Below are positions 24,164-33,819 of a DNA stretch of 64,000 bases, one piece after another. Origin of the DNA: Nocardia flavorosea NBRC 108225. Lineage in GTDB: Bacteria; Actinomycetota; Actinomycetes; Mycobacteriales; Mycobacteriaceae. Within the stretch, counting starts at the first letter, position 1. Each line of letters opens with the position of its first letter. The position numbers and the translations under genes were made by a program. Under the pieces are notes generated by a model, which saw only the letters and a list, made by a program, of their open reading frames with translations, searched no databases and was not told the DNA's origin. The stretch covers positions 1 to 64,000 of the forward strand of contig NZ_BDCG01000028.1 in assembly GCF_001613385.1 (NCBI RefSeq), in the 5' to 3' direction.

Positions 24164-24832
24164 TTATCGGGGCGTCAGCGAAAAGCCCCCGGTCCTGCGC
24201 CGGGCGATCGAGCCGTAGCGGGCGTCGAGGCGGAGCCATGTTCTGGTCGCTCGGACGCGGACCGACTCCCCGGGCGGGATCCGGTTCGCCTCGGCACGGT
24301 CTCCGGAGTGCGGGATGAAGTCCATCGAGGTGAGCGCGAACACCACCCGCATCGGTATCTGTACCTCGTCCTCGTCGGCCGAGACGGTGATCACCGCCTG
24401 ATCGAGCAGCGAGGCCGGCGGGCCGTGGTTCGATCCGTGTTCCTTCGCCAGCTCGACGCCGCGTTCGGCCAGCTCCACCAGGGTCCGGGCCGGCAGATCG
24501 TCGATATGACCGAATCCCGTGGTGGGCGGCAGGGCGCCACGCCAGGCCGAATCCAGGGAGTAACCGAGATCGATCGGGCCGGGCGAGTTCAAGGCGGCCA
24601 GCACCGTTTCGGCGCCGACCGTCGCATCATCGACCAGGAGCTCGGCGCCGATCGTACGGGTGGCCAGCGCTTCGAAGCCGGTGGCGACCCAGGCGGTCAC
24701 CAGGCCTTCTCCACGCCGGCGCAACCGCACCACCGCCGCCGGATCCAGTCGCTGGGCCCGGGTGAGGAACGTGGCCAGGTTCTCGCGCTCTGCCGGGTCC
24801 GGTACAGAAAGGACTCGCTGGTCGGATATCAC
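24164..24832 (-). CDS. Conserved hypothetical protein (Rv2474c-like)
   Basis: 222 aa, soluble, no catalytic motif that I recognise. The Glu/Arg-rich N-terminal half (ATFLTRAQRLDPAAVVRLRRRG) is followed by an alpha/beta region and a C-terminal beta-rich, basic end. GTG at 24832 is my choice; the frame upstream runs into the thioesterase gene without a better start. It lies about 30 nt after the thioesterase stop and completes a five-gene run (ssb-like, ettA, gdh, thioesterase, this gene) in the same order as Rv2478c-Rv2474c. It probably belongs to that operon. Confidence 0.72.
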   Translation of the reverse strand: MISDQRVLSVPDPAERENLATFLTRAQRLDPAAVVRLRRRGEGLVTAWVATGFEALATRTIGAELLVDDATVGAETVLAALNSPGPIDLGYSLDSAWRGALPPTTGFGHIDDLPARTLVELAERGVELAKEHGSNHGPPASLLDQAVITVSADEDEVQIPMRVVFALTSMDFIPHSGDRAEANRIPPGESVRVRATRTWLRLDARYGSIARRRTGGFSLTPR

Positions 24833-24863
24833 GAGCGGATCGGCGCTGTGGACGTGGCAGTGC

Positions 24864-25334
24864 TCATACTTCCATCCATTGCGCCAGGTAGGTCCGTTCG
24901 GCTTCGGTGAGCCGGCGTAGCCGCTGGGTTTCGATATCGAACGCCGCCAGCTGGGTGGTGGCGGTGACGGCGGCCGGGGAACCGGGGGCGGCACCCGCGG
25001 CACGCACCTCGTAGGCGACGGTGAAGTCGACGGCGCGCAACTCCTCGATCCACATGGCGATATCGAGCGGAGTGTCCTCATGCCGCAACTGGCCGCGGTA
25101 CTTGACGTGCAGATCCGCCAGGACACAGCCGTTGCGCAGCGCCACTGTGGGTCGATCGGCCTCGAACAGCCACGGGATCCGCGCTTCCTCGAGCAGTGTC
25201 ACCATCCGGGCGTGGTTGACGTGCTGGAACACATCCATATCCGACCAGCGCACATGGACGGCGGTGTGGAAGCGCGGCGCCGGGGCGGCCGTGGCCACCT
25301 CGGCACCTGCACAGTTGCCAGAAGCATTCGTCAC
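24864..25334 (-). CDS. Hotdog-fold acyl-CoA thioesterase (4HBT family, Rv2475c-like)
   Basis: 156 aa. The hotdog active-site motif WSDMDVFQHVNHARMVTLLE (catalytic Asp in the DMDxFxHVN pattern) lies at residues 30-50, and LHVKYRGQL is the following strand. Such enzymes hydrolyse acyl-CoAs. The start is GTG 25334, with GGAGG 8 nt upstream. It overlaps the gdh stop by 4 nt (GTGA), so its translation is coupled to gdh. The substrate cannot be read from the sequence. Confidence 0.87.
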   Translation of the reverse strand: MTNASGNCAGAEVATAAPAPRFHTAVHVRWSDMDVFQHVNHARMVTLLEEARIPWLFEADRPTVALRNGCVLADLHVKYRGQLRHEDTPLDIAMWIEELRAVDFTVAYEVRAAGAAPGSPAAVTATTQLAAFDIETQRLRRLTEAERTYLAQWMEV

Positions 25335-28300
25335 CGTGGTACCTCCGATTGGGCACCCACCCCACTCACCATGCTGCGCACCTGCCGCGCCGCAACCGAC
25401 AGTGTGGCGAGATCGTGGGTTCCGGACTCGAACAATTCCGCCAACGCCGCGCGGGCGCGACCGAGCCGGGACTGATTCTTGGACTCCCAGTATGCAATCT
25501 TCTCGTCCGCGCTCTCCTCCGGGTCGCCGCCGGAGAGCACGTCGAGGGTGAGCGAGCGCAGCGAACCGTACATATCGTCGCGCAGGCTGAGCCGGGCCAG
25601 TGCATGCCAGCGATCGCCGCGTTCCAGATGGCTCACCGCCTCGAGCAGCCAGTCGATCTTGAGATGCTCGTTCAGCGCGTAGTACAGCGAGCCCACCTCG
25701 TCGCCGGAGCGGTCGGTGATATCGGCGATATCGACGATATCGAGCAGCGGGAACAGGTGCAGCAGCCCGAAGACCTCGGTGGCCAGATCCAGCGGCGCAC
25801 CGTGCGCGACCAGGTCGGCGGCGTGATCGGTCAGTGTCGTGACATGGTGCCCGCGCAACCAGCCGGGCACTTTGGGCGCCAGTTCGCGGATGCCCACCCG
25901 GTACCGGTTGATCTCCGCGCCCACGGCGATCGGCTGGGGACGGTTGGTGAGCAGCCACCGCGAGGCCCGGTCCAGGGTTCGTTTGGTTTCCAATTCGAGC
26001 TGGTCGCGTACCCCGACCGAGGTGTCGGCGACGCGGATCCGGGCCCAGATCTCGTGCAGGCCGAAGATTTCGGTGACGGCCGCGAAGGCGCGCACCGTAT
26101 CGGTGGCGGTGGCACCGATCTCCTCACCGAGCCGGAAGGTGTAGGTGAGCCCACCATGGTCCACCACCTCGTTGGCGATCATGGTGGTGACGATTTCCCG
26201 GCGCAGGCGATGTTTCTTGATCGCCGCCCCGAACCGATCGCGCAGCGGGGTCGGGAAATAATCGGGGAGCCGGGCGCCGAAGAATGCACTATCGGGCAGG
26301 TCACCGGCGAGCAGGTCGGCCTTCAACGCCAGTTTCACGTGGGCCAGCAGGTTGGCGAGTTCGGGCGAGGCGAGGCCGGTCCCTTCCTCGAGCCGGCGTT
26401 TCAGCACGGCATCGGTGGGCAAAGCCTCGAGTTGCCGGTCCAGTCCCCGGCTGTTCTCCAATTCCTCGATCAACCGCCGATGCACATTCAGCATTTGCAC
26501 CGATTCGGCGCGTGAAATTCCCATCAAATAGTTCTGGGAAACGTTGTCCTGCAATACCATCTTCGCGACTTCGTCGGTCATCTCCGCCAGCAGCGGATTG
26601 CGGTCGGCGATATCCAGTTCCCCCGCCGAGACCACGCCGTCGAGCAGGACCTTGATGTTCACCTCGTGGTCGGAGCAATCGACTCCGGCGGAATTGTCCA
26701 GCGCATCGGTGTTCATCTTCCCACCGTTGCGGCAGAATTCGATCCGCCCCAGCGCCGTGACACCCAGGTTGCCACCCTCGCCGACGACCTTCACCCGCAA
26801 CTGATTCCCGTCGACGCGAACCGCATCGTTGGATTTATCGCCCGCATCGGCGTTGGTTTCGGTGCTCGCTTTGATATAGGTGCCGATACCGCCGTTCCAC
26901 AGCAGATCCACCGGCGCTTGCAGAATCGCGCGGATCAATTCCGGTGGCGCGAGCGAAGCGGTGTTCTCCGGCAGTCCGAGCGCGGTCCGGGCCTGCGGAG
27001 ATATCGGAACCGATTTCACCGTGCGGTCGTAGATTCCGCCACCCGCACTGATCAACGACCGATCATAATCAGCCCAACTCGACCGAGCCAACCCGAACAA
27101 CCGCCGCCGCTCCACAAACGACGACGCAGCATCCGGATCCGGATCCAGGAAAATATGCCGATGATCGAACGCCGCGACCAGCCGAATATGTTCCGACAAC
27201 AACATCCCGTTACCGAACACATCCCCGCTCATATCCCCCACACCCACCACCGTGAAATCCTGCGACTGCGTATCCACCCCCAACTCCGCGAAATGCCGCT
27301 TCACACTCTCCCACGCACCCCGCGCCGTAATCCCCATCGCCTTGTGGTCATACCCCGCGGAACCACCCGACGCGAACGCATCCCCCAACCAGAACCCATA
27401 ACGCCCCGCCACCTCGTTCGCAATATCGGAAAACGCCGCCGTACCCTTATCCGCCGCAACCACCAGATACGTATCGTCACCGTCCCGGCGCACCACCCGA
27501 TCCGGCGGCAATACCTGCCCCCCGGCCAGATCGACGTTATCGGTGATATCCAGGAGACCGGAGATGAAGGTCCGATAGCATTCGACACCTTCCGCCATCC
27601 GGGCCTGCCGGTCGGCCGCGGCGTCTCCGGTGGCAGCCGGCGGCCGCTTCACCACGAAACCACCCTTCGCACCCACCGGCACGATCACCGCATTCTTCAC
27701 CGCCTGCGCCTTCACCAAACCCAAAATCTCGGTCCGGAAATCCTCCAAACGATCCGACCACCGCAAACCACCACGCGCCACCGCACCGAACCGCAGATGC
27801 ACACCCTCCACCCGCGGCGAATACACGAAAATCTCGTACTTCGGCCGCGGCTGCGGAAGTTCGGCGATCTCCTGGGGTTCGACCTTCACCGAGATGAAAT
27901 CCCGGGCCGCACCGTCGGCGTCGGTGACGTAGTAGTTGGTGCGCAGGGTCGCCCGGATCAGCCCCAGCATGGCCCGCAGGATACGGTCCGCGTCCAGGCT
28001 GACGACCTGGTCGATCCGCTCGCGCACCTGCTGTTCGAGCTGGTCGGCCTCCTCACTCGAATACCGGTCCGGGTCGAACCGGGCAGCGAACAATCGCGCG
28101 AACAGCCGCGCGGTGTCCGGATAGGTGTGCAGGACCCGGGCGATATTGACCTGACTGTAGGGGAATCCGGCCTGCTGCAGGTACTTCGCGTAAGTCCGCA
28201 GAACGGCGACCTCACGCCAGGTCAGTCCGGCGCGCAGGACGAGTTCGTTGAGTCCGTCGGCCTCGGCCCGGCCGTACCAGATGGCGTCGAACGCCTCGGT

Positions 28301-30259
28301 GAACCGGTCGCCTACTCCGGCCGCACTGGCCCGCGTCCCCGGTGCGACCTCGAGCAGTTCGGCGTCGAGGTCTTGATCGAGGGCGGCGCGCAACAGCTCA
28401 GGGCTCGCCACCAAACCGAAATCGTAGATCCACCGCTCACCCGCGGTACCGATACCGTCGGCTTCCCGCCGGATCCGGTACGGCCGTTCGTCGAGCACTT
28501 CCACCCCGAGGCTCTGGAGCACCGGCAGCACCTGGCTCAGCGAGATCCCGGCACCGCCGATATAGAGCGTGAACCGCCAGGAGCCGGCGGGTGCGTCTGC
28601 GACACGGTACAGGTGCTGGTCGATATTGCCCGTGCGTAAACGCTCGAGGCGGTCGATATCGGCCAGGGCCCGCCGGGCGCTGAAATCTTGTTTGTAGGCG
28701 TCCGGGAACGCTTCGCAGTAGCGGCGCACGGCCTGCGGGTCCAAAACCGTCGAGGCACTCACCTCGTCGTTGAGATGATCGTCCCAGGTGCGGCTCGCCT
28801 CACCGAGCAGGTTCTGGATGCGCAGCCGCTCGGACTCGGAGATCTCCTCCGCCGAGGACACCCGCACCGGTTCGGTGGCATCGGCAGCGGGCAGCCGGAT
28901 CGTGAAATACACACTCGCGAGCTCGCTTTCGCTCACCCGGGCCGAGTAGTCGATGGAGGCACCGCCGAGTTCTCGAACCAGGATGTCCTGCATCTCCAGC
29001 CGGACCGCGGTGGTGTAGCGGTCCCGGGGCAGGTACACCATCGCCGCGACGAAGCGGCCGTACGGATCGACCCGCAGGAACAACCGCACCTGCCGGCGCA
29101 GCCCTACATTGAGTACCGCGGCCGCGATCCGGCGCAGCGTGGCCGCATCGCAGGCGAACAGCTCCGTACGCGGGAAGCCCTGCATGACCTCGAGCATCGC
29201 CTGACCGGAGAACGAATCGAGATCGAAACCGCTGCCGGAGATAGCCGAGCGCACCCGGGTGCCCACCACGGGGATATCGAGGACGTTCTCGTGCAGCGCC
29301 GTCACGGTGAAAACGCCGATGAACAGATGCTCGCCGCGGATCTCACCCGCGTCGTTCACGTCGGCCACCCCGATGAAGAACGGGTAGACCGCCCGCTGCA
29401 TCGTGACCGGGACGAGGCCCTGGGTCATCCGCAAAAGTCGCGGTGCACCGGTGACGACCGGCACCTGGAAACCGATCCCGGTACCCGGATGCAGTACCCC
29501 GAGTGCGGAATCCGGAACGAGCACCGGCACCGGCTCGCCGGCTTCGGTGCGGTAACGCGCATAGCCGAGCACGGTGAAATTACCGGCGGCCATCCACCGC
29601 AGCAACCCGGCACAGTCGGAGGGGGCGATATCGGTATCTGCCGTGACGACGGTGTCACCGGCCCGGTCCAGTCCGGCCGCGAGACGGTGGAGCACGGCGT
29701 GGATCGCGTCGGTATCGTTGCTCACCTGCCGGACATCGCCGATCACCCCGGGTACGGCGGCGGCGATCTCGTCGAGTAGCTCGGCGCTGGTCGCGGGATG
29801 CAATTGCAGGTGGATCCAGGATTCGCGACCGGTCGGCGAACCGGTGCGCTCGGCATCGGCGTCATGCGGCCACGCCGCCCGGAGCCGGCCGGCGGCATCC
29901 CGTTCCGCCGTGACGATGGGATGGATGACTTCGCGCACCGTACCGCCCAGCCGGGCAAGCAGGGCCGTCACCGAATCGACGAGCATCGGCATATCGTCGG
30001 TCACGATCTGCACCGCGGCGCCCAGCCCTGACCCGTCATCGGGGTGGTGGACCCGCACCGAACCCTGACCCGGCTGCCGGGTCAGGGCCAGTGCGAGGTG
30101 CGCCCGGAAGGTGAGCTCGGCACTGGAGATCTCACAGTCCGCCTCGTCGGTGCCCACATGCCGGAAATATCCCTCCTGCAGAGCGTGGAGGCCGGCACGG
30201 AGGTTGTCCGGCAGTTCGGCAACCCAAGCCTCGCTGGACAATTCGGACGAGACCGTCAT
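25331..30259 (-). CDS. gdh: Large NAD-specific glutamate dehydrogenase
   Basis: 1642 aa, the ~180-kDa class. Deaminates glutamate to 2-oxoglutarate with NAD. The N-terminal ~700 residues hold ACT-like regulatory regions. The catalytic domain is in the second half, with ARGGLRWSDRLEDFRTE, VKNAVIVPVGAKGGFV (catalytic Lys) and later GDMSGDVFGNGML. Mycobacterial homologues are inhibited by the FHA protein GarA. It lies between ettA and the thioesterase gene and is translationally coupled to the latter. Codon choice changes inside the gene: roughly 27,060-27,540 and 27,650-27,860 favour G- and T-ending codons (TTG, GAT, TCG, CGG), unlike the C-ending codons on either side. Confidence 0.95.
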   Translation of the reverse strand: MTVSSELSSEAWVAELPDNLRAGLHALQEGYFRHVGTDEADCEISSAELTFRAHLALALTRQPGQGSVRVHHPDDGSGLGAAVQIVTDDMPMLVDSVTALLARLGGTVREVIHPIVTAERDAAGRLRAAWPHDADAERTGSPTGRESWIHLQLHPATSAELLDEIAAAVPGVIGDVRQVSNDTDAIHAVLHRLAAGLDRAGDTVVTADTDIAPSDCAGLLRWMAAGNFTVLGYARYRTEAGEPVPVLVPDSALGVLHPGTGIGFQVPVVTGAPRLLRMTQGLVPVTMQRAVYPFFIGVADVNDAGEIRGEHLFIGVFTVTALHENVLDIPVVGTRVRSAISGSGFDLDSFSGQAMLEVMQGFPRTELFACDAATLRRIAAAVLNVGLRRQVRLFLRVDPYGRFVAAMVYLPRDRYTTAVRLEMQDILVRELGGASIDYSARVSESELASVYFTIRLPAADATEPVRVSSAEEISESERLRIQNLLGEASRTWDDHLNDEVSASTVLDPQAVRRYCEAFPDAYKQDFSARRALADIDRLERLRTGNIDQHLYRVADAPAGSWRFTLYIGGAGISLSQVLPVLQSLGVEVLDERPYRIRREADGIGTAGERWIYDFGLVASPELLRAALDQDLDAELLEVAPGTRASAAGVGDRFTEAFDAIWYGRAEADGLNELVLRAGLTWREVAVLRTYAKYLQQAGFPYSQVNIARVLHTYPDTARLFARLFAARFDPDRYSSEEADQLEQQVRERIDQVVSLDADRILRAMLGLIRATLRTNYYVTDADGAARDFISVKVEPQEIAELPQPRPKYEIFVYSPRVEGVHLRFGAVARGGLRWSDRLEDFRTEILGLVKAQAVKNAVIVPVGAKGGFVVKRPPAATGDAAADRQARMAEGVECYRTFISGLLDITDNVDLAGGQVLPPDRVVRRDGDDTYLVVAADKGTAAFSDIANEVAGRYGFWLGDAFASGGSAGYDHKAMGITARGAWESVKRHFAELGVDTQSQDFTVVGVGDMSGDVFGNGMLLSEHIRLVAAFDHRHIFLDPDPDAASSFVERRRLFGLARSSWADYDRSLISAGGGIYDRTVKSVPISPQARTALGLPENTASLAPPELIRAILQAPVDLLWNGGIGTYIKASTETNADAGDKSNDAVRVDGNQLRVKVVGEGGNLGVTALGRIEFCRNGGKMNTDALDNSAGVDCSDHEVNIKVLLDGVVSAGELDIADRNPLLAEMTDEVAKMVLQDNVSQNYLMGISRAESVQMLNVHRRLIEELENSRGLDRQLEALPTDAVLKRRLEEGTGLASPELANLLAHVKLALKADLLAGDLPDSAFFGARLPDYFPTPLRDRFGAAIKKHRLRREIVTTMIANEVVDHGGLTYTFRLGEEIGATATDTVRAFAAVTEIFGLHEIWARIRVADTSVGVRDQLELETKRTLDRASRWLLTNRPQPIAVGAEINRYRVGIRELAPKVPGWLRGHHVTTLTDHAADLVAHGAPLDLATEVFGLLHLFPLLDIVDIADITDRSGDEVGSLYYALNEHLKIDWLLEAVSHLERGDRWHALARLSLRDDMYGSLRSLTLDVLSGGDPEESADEKIAYWESKNQSRLGRARAALAELFESGTHDLATLSVAARQVRSMVSGVGAQSEVPR

Positions 30260-30353
30260 TTCCCACTCCCTTGGACGCGGATTTTTCGGAAGACATACCG
30301 ATGCCGCCCCGAGGGTAGTCCCGCAACCGGGTCACGGGAAAAGATCTACGGCG

Positions 30354-32030
30354 TTACCCGCGGGTCAGTTTGCGATGTGTCACTCGATGCGGCCGTGCGG
30401 CTTCCGGGCCGAGGCGTTCGATCTTGTTGGCCTCGTAGGCTTCGAAGTTGCCTTCGAACCAGAACCATTTGGCCTCGTTGTCGGCGTCACCCTCCCAGGC
30501 GAGGATATGCGTGCAGGTACGGTCCAGGAACCACCGGTCGTGAGAGATGACCACCGCGCAGCCGGGGAACTGTTCCAGCGCGTTCTCCAGCGATCCGAGG
30601 GTTTCCACGTCAAGGTCGTTGGTGGGCTCGTCGAGCAGAATCAGGTTGCCGCCCTGTTTCAGGGTGAGCGCCAGGTTCAGGCGGTTGCGTTCACCACCGG
30701 AGAGCACACCGGCAGGCTTCTGCTGATCGGGGCCCTTGAACCCGAAGGCGCTCACATAGGCACGCGACGGCATCTCCTGCTGACCGACCTCGATATAGTC
30801 GAGCCCTTCCGAAACCACTTGCCAGACCGTCTTCTTCGGATCGATTCCGGCCCGGGTCTGATCGACATAGCTCAGCTGGACGGTCTCACCGACCTTCACG
30901 GTGCCGCTATCCGGTTCTTCGAGGCCGACGATGGTCTTGAACAGGGTGGTCTTACCCACGCCGTTCGGCCCGATCACGCCGACGATACCGTTGCGCGGCA
31001 GCGTGAACGAGAGATCCTTGATCAGCTGGCGATCGCCGAACCCCTTGTCCAGATGCTCGACCTCGACCACGACGCTGCCCAGTCGCGGGCCGGCCGGAAT
31101 CTGGATCTCCTCGAAATCCAGCTTCTTCATCTTCTCGGCCTCGGCGGCCATCTCCTCGTAGCGACCCAGCCGCGCCTTGTTCTTGGCCTGGCGGGCCTTG
31201 GCACCGGAGCGCACCCAGGCGAGTTCGTCCTTCAGCCGCTTCTGCAGCTTCTGGTCCTTCTTCCCCTGCACGGCGAGGCGTTCGGCCTTCTTCTCCAGGT
31301 AGGTGGAGTAGTTGCCCTCGTACCCGATGGCCCGGCCCCGATCGAGCTCCAGGATCCAGCCGGCGACATTGTCCAGGAAGTACCGGTCGTGGGTGACGGC
31401 CAGCACGGCACCCGGGTATTGCGCCAGGAACTGTTCCAGCCACAGCACGCTCTCGGCGTCGAGATGGTTGGTCGGCTCGTCCAGCAGCAGTAGATCAGGC
31501 TTGCTGAGCAGCAGTTTGCACAGCGCCACGCGGCGGCGCTCACCGCCGGAGAGGTTGGTGACCGGCTCTTCCGGCGGCGGGCAGCGCAGGGCATCCATCG
31601 CCTGCTCGAGCTGCGAGTCCAGATCCCAGGCGTCGGCGTGGTCGAGGTCCTCCTGGAGTTTGCCCATCTCGTCCATGAGCTCGTCGGAGTAATCGGTGGC
31701 CATGAGTTCGGCGATCTCGTTGAACCGGTCGAGTTTGACCTTGATCTCGCCGAGGCCCTCCTCGACATTGCCGCGGACCGTCTTCTCCTCGTTCAGCGGC
31801 GGCTCCTGCTGCAGGATCCCCACACTTGCACCCGGCGCGAGAAAGGCTTCGCCGTTGTTCGGCTGATCCAATCCGGCCATGATCTTCAGCACGCTGGATT
31901 TACCGGCGCCGTTGGGACCGACGACGCCGATCTTGGCGCCGGGAAGGAAGTTCAAGGTGACATCGTCGAGCACGACCTTGTCGCCGTGCGCCTTACGAAC
32001 CTTCTTCATTTGGTAGATGAACTCAGCCAT
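30354..32030 (-). CDS. ettA: ABC-F translation factor EttA
   Basis: 558 aa, two ABC cassettes and no membrane domain. Walker A motifs are GPNGAGKSS and GPNGVGKTT, signatures LSGGERRRVAL and LSGGERNRLNL, and Walker B motifs LLLLDEPTNHLD and LILLDEPTNDLD. The charged linker with the arm insertion fits the EttA subgroup, which acts at the ribosomal E site and gates entry to elongation according to energy charge. I chose ATG 32030 (MAEFIYQMKKVRK), the conserved start; the frame to 32069 adds 13 non-conserved residues. It lies between the ssb-like gene and gdh, as in Rv2477c. Confidence 0.93.
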   Translation of the reverse strand: MAEFIYQMKKVRKAHGDKVVLDDVTLNFLPGAKIGVVGPNGAGKSSVLKIMAGLDQPNNGEAFLAPGASVGILQQEPPLNEEKTVRGNVEEGLGEIKVKLDRFNEIAELMATDYSDELMDEMGKLQEDLDHADAWDLDSQLEQAMDALRCPPPEEPVTNLSGGERRRVALCKLLLSKPDLLLLDEPTNHLDAESVLWLEQFLAQYPGAVLAVTHDRYFLDNVAGWILELDRGRAIGYEGNYSTYLEKKAERLAVQGKKDQKLQKRLKDELAWVRSGAKARQAKNKARLGRYEEMAAEAEKMKKLDFEEIQIPAGPRLGSVVVEVEHLDKGFGDRQLIKDLSFTLPRNGIVGVIGPNGVGKTTLFKTIVGLEEPDSGTVKVGETVQLSYVDQTRAGIDPKKTVWQVVSEGLDYIEVGQQEMPSRAYVSAFGFKGPDQQKPAGVLSGGERNRLNLALTLKQGGNLILLDEPTNDLDVETLGSLENALEQFPGCAVVISHDRWFLDRTCTHILAWEGDADNEAKWFWFEGNFEAYEANKIERLGPEAARPHRVTHRKLTRG

Positions 32031-32065
32031 GGCGATCACCCTATCCGTCACACATCGATGCGGTT

Positions 32066-32566
32066 TCACACGTCGGCGTTCACCGGCCGGTCGCCGGATG
32101 CCGACTTTCCCCCGAGTGGATGGTCCTGCTCCCCCGCCACCCCGTCTCCGGCCGTCCCAGCGTCCGGATCGGCCGGATTATTCCCGGTCACCATCGCATA
32201 CCCGGTGCGCCGGCGCACCACCTGGGCGGTGCAGCGAGTGAGGTCGGGCCCTACCGTATGGGCCCGCATCTCCAGGTCCCGGCGCTCGGCGCCGTCGCGA
32301 GTGCGGTATTCGTTCGAGCGCAATTGCCCCTGCACGATTACCGGGTCGCCGCGCCGGATGGAAGCGTCGACGCCTGCCACCAGGCGCCGCCAGCAGCTCA
32401 CCGTCAGGAACAACATCCCGTTGTCCACCCATTCACCCGATTCTCGGTCGAACCGGCGTGCGGTACTGGCCAATCGGAAGCTCAGCATCTGCTCGCCGCC
32501 CGCGAGATCGCGTTTGATCGGCTCGGTCACCACCGTACCCACCACTGTCGCGAGAGTTTCGTACAT
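32066..32566 (-). CDS. SSB-like single-stranded DNA-binding protein (Rv2478c-like)
   Basis: 166 aa. An OB fold spans residues 1-115 (MYETLATVVGTVV, LSFRLASTARRF, SCWRRLVAGVDASIRRGDPV, VQGQLRSNEY). The C-terminal acidic tip that recruits partners in canonical SSB is missing; the tail ends Gly/Asp-rich without DDDIPF. So this is the second, paralogous SSB rather than the replication protein. ATG 32566 follows AAGGGG. First gene of the ettA-gdh run. Probably acts under stress or during DNA repair, by analogy only. Confidence 0.85.
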   Translation of the reverse strand: MYETLATVVGTVVTEPIKRDLAGGEQMLSFRLASTARRFDRESGEWVDNGMLFLTVSCWRRLVAGVDASIRRGDPVIVQGQLRSNEYRTRDGAERRDLEMRAHTVGPDLTRCTAQVVRRRTGYAMVTGNNPADPDAGTAGDGVAGEQDHPLGGKSASGDRPVNADV

Positions 32567-32850
32567 GCGTCCACCCCTTCGTCGAGCCCGGCACCCCGGG
32601 CAACCCCGCCCCCGCGATCCCGGGGACCAACTCATCGTGCCCGCGCCCGGACCACAGCGGCGGACGGGATGCGGATCTGTGGACAACCTCCCGACATCGA
32701 CGACCTTGTGGAATTCGAATCTTTCACACTCTCCCGGCGGCACCGGGCGTTCGGCCGGCCCACCGGGCGTCGGCAGCGGGCATCGGCCGGCGTGGATCTC
32801 GACCGCCTGCGGGCGGAAGGGCCGACGCAGCCGCTACCCATCCGGGCAGC

Positions 32851-33819
32851 TCAGAGCACCGGAAGTTCGGTATTCGCACCGCACAGCACGATCACCGGGC
32901 GTTGCCCTTCCGGCGGAACGTAGGCACCGCTGAGAATCGCCGCCAAAGCCACCGCACCGGACAGTTCCACCACGATCCGGAACTCGCGCCACAGGTAGTC
33001 GCGGGCCTCGGAGATCGCGTCGTCGGTGACCAGCACCGAGCGGACCCCGTAACGGCGGACGATATCGAACGAGATCTCCCCGAGCCGCGTGGCCCCCAGC
33101 GCGTCGGCGGTGACGCTGGAGATCTCGACGTCGACCGGTGTGCCCGCGGCCAGGGCCGAATGCATCGTCGGGATACCTTCCGGTTCCACCCCGACGATCT
33201 CCCGGCGCCGACCGGCCGCCGCCGCGATCCCGCCGACCAGGCCACCGCCGCCGACGGCGACCAGAACCGGTGGGCGGCCGCGTACCTGTTCCTCGATTTC
33301 CAGCCCGATCACCCCGGCGCCGGCCACTACCGCGGGCAGGTCGTAGGCGTGCAACTGGAGCGCACCGCGTTCGGCGGTGAGCTCGCGCGCATGCTGGTAG
33401 GCCTCGGCATAGGTGGTTCCGTGCCAGCGCACCTCAGCACCGTGCGACCACATCGCCGCGACCTTGGTATGCGGCGCCGATTCGGGCACCACCACCGTGC
33501 AGGATTTACCCATACCGGCCGCGGCCAGGGCCGCCGCGATCCCCGCGTTCCCCCCGGAGGCGATCACGACATCGTCCGGGCACACCCGCTCCGACAGCAG
33601 CGCGTTGTAGCTCCCGCGCACCTTGAACGTGCCGCCGTGCTGCAGATACTCCAGTTTCAAGGTCACCGGGACGGGCCCGCCCGGCCCCGGAACGACGGTG
33701 TGGAATACCGGGGTCTTACGGATATGCCTGCCCAGCCGCCGCCGGGCCGCGCGAACATCGGACCGATAGATGCGGCGAAACGGTTGCAAGGGTGTCAGCT
33801 GGGTTTTCTGCTCGGTCAT
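32851..33819 (-). CDS. PLP-dependent threonine/serine dehydratase-like enzyme
   Basis: 322 aa, fold-type II PLP enzyme. The Schiff-base Lys is in GGTFKVRGSYN (about residue 66). The phosphate-binding Gly loop is VAVGGGGLVGG, and SGGNAGIA replaces the usual SAGNH substrate loop. It lacks the C-terminal ACT regulatory domain of biosynthetic IlvA, so it is catabolic-type, for example L-threonine/L-serine dehydratase or a hydroxyaspartate or phenylserine lyase. Its ATG directly follows the TAG of the CopD-CtaG gene (TAGATG), so both are in one operon, although no functional link is obvious. Confidence 0.88.
   Translation of the reverse strand: MTEQKTQLTPLQPFRRIYRSDVRAARRRLGRHIRKTPVFHTVVPGPGGPVPVTLKLEYLQHGGTFKVRGSYNALLSERVCPDDVVIASGGNAGIAAALAAAGMGKSCTVVVPESAPHTKVAAMWSHGAEVRWHGTTYAEAYQHARELTAERGALQLHAYDLPAVVAGAGVIGLEIEEQVRGRPPVLVAVGGGGLVGGIAAAAGRRREIVGVEPEGIPTMHSALAAGTPVDVEISSVTADALGATRLGEISFDIVRRYGVRSVLVTDDAISEARDYLWREFRIVVELSGAVALAAILSGAYVPPEGQRPVIVLCGANTELPVL

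Noticed and set aside
26666..28639. 657-codon open frame antisense to gdh
   Set aside because: Its Arg/His/Pro-rich composition is that of a mirror frame produced by strong third-position bias in gdh; it has no domain, and gdh covers it fully.
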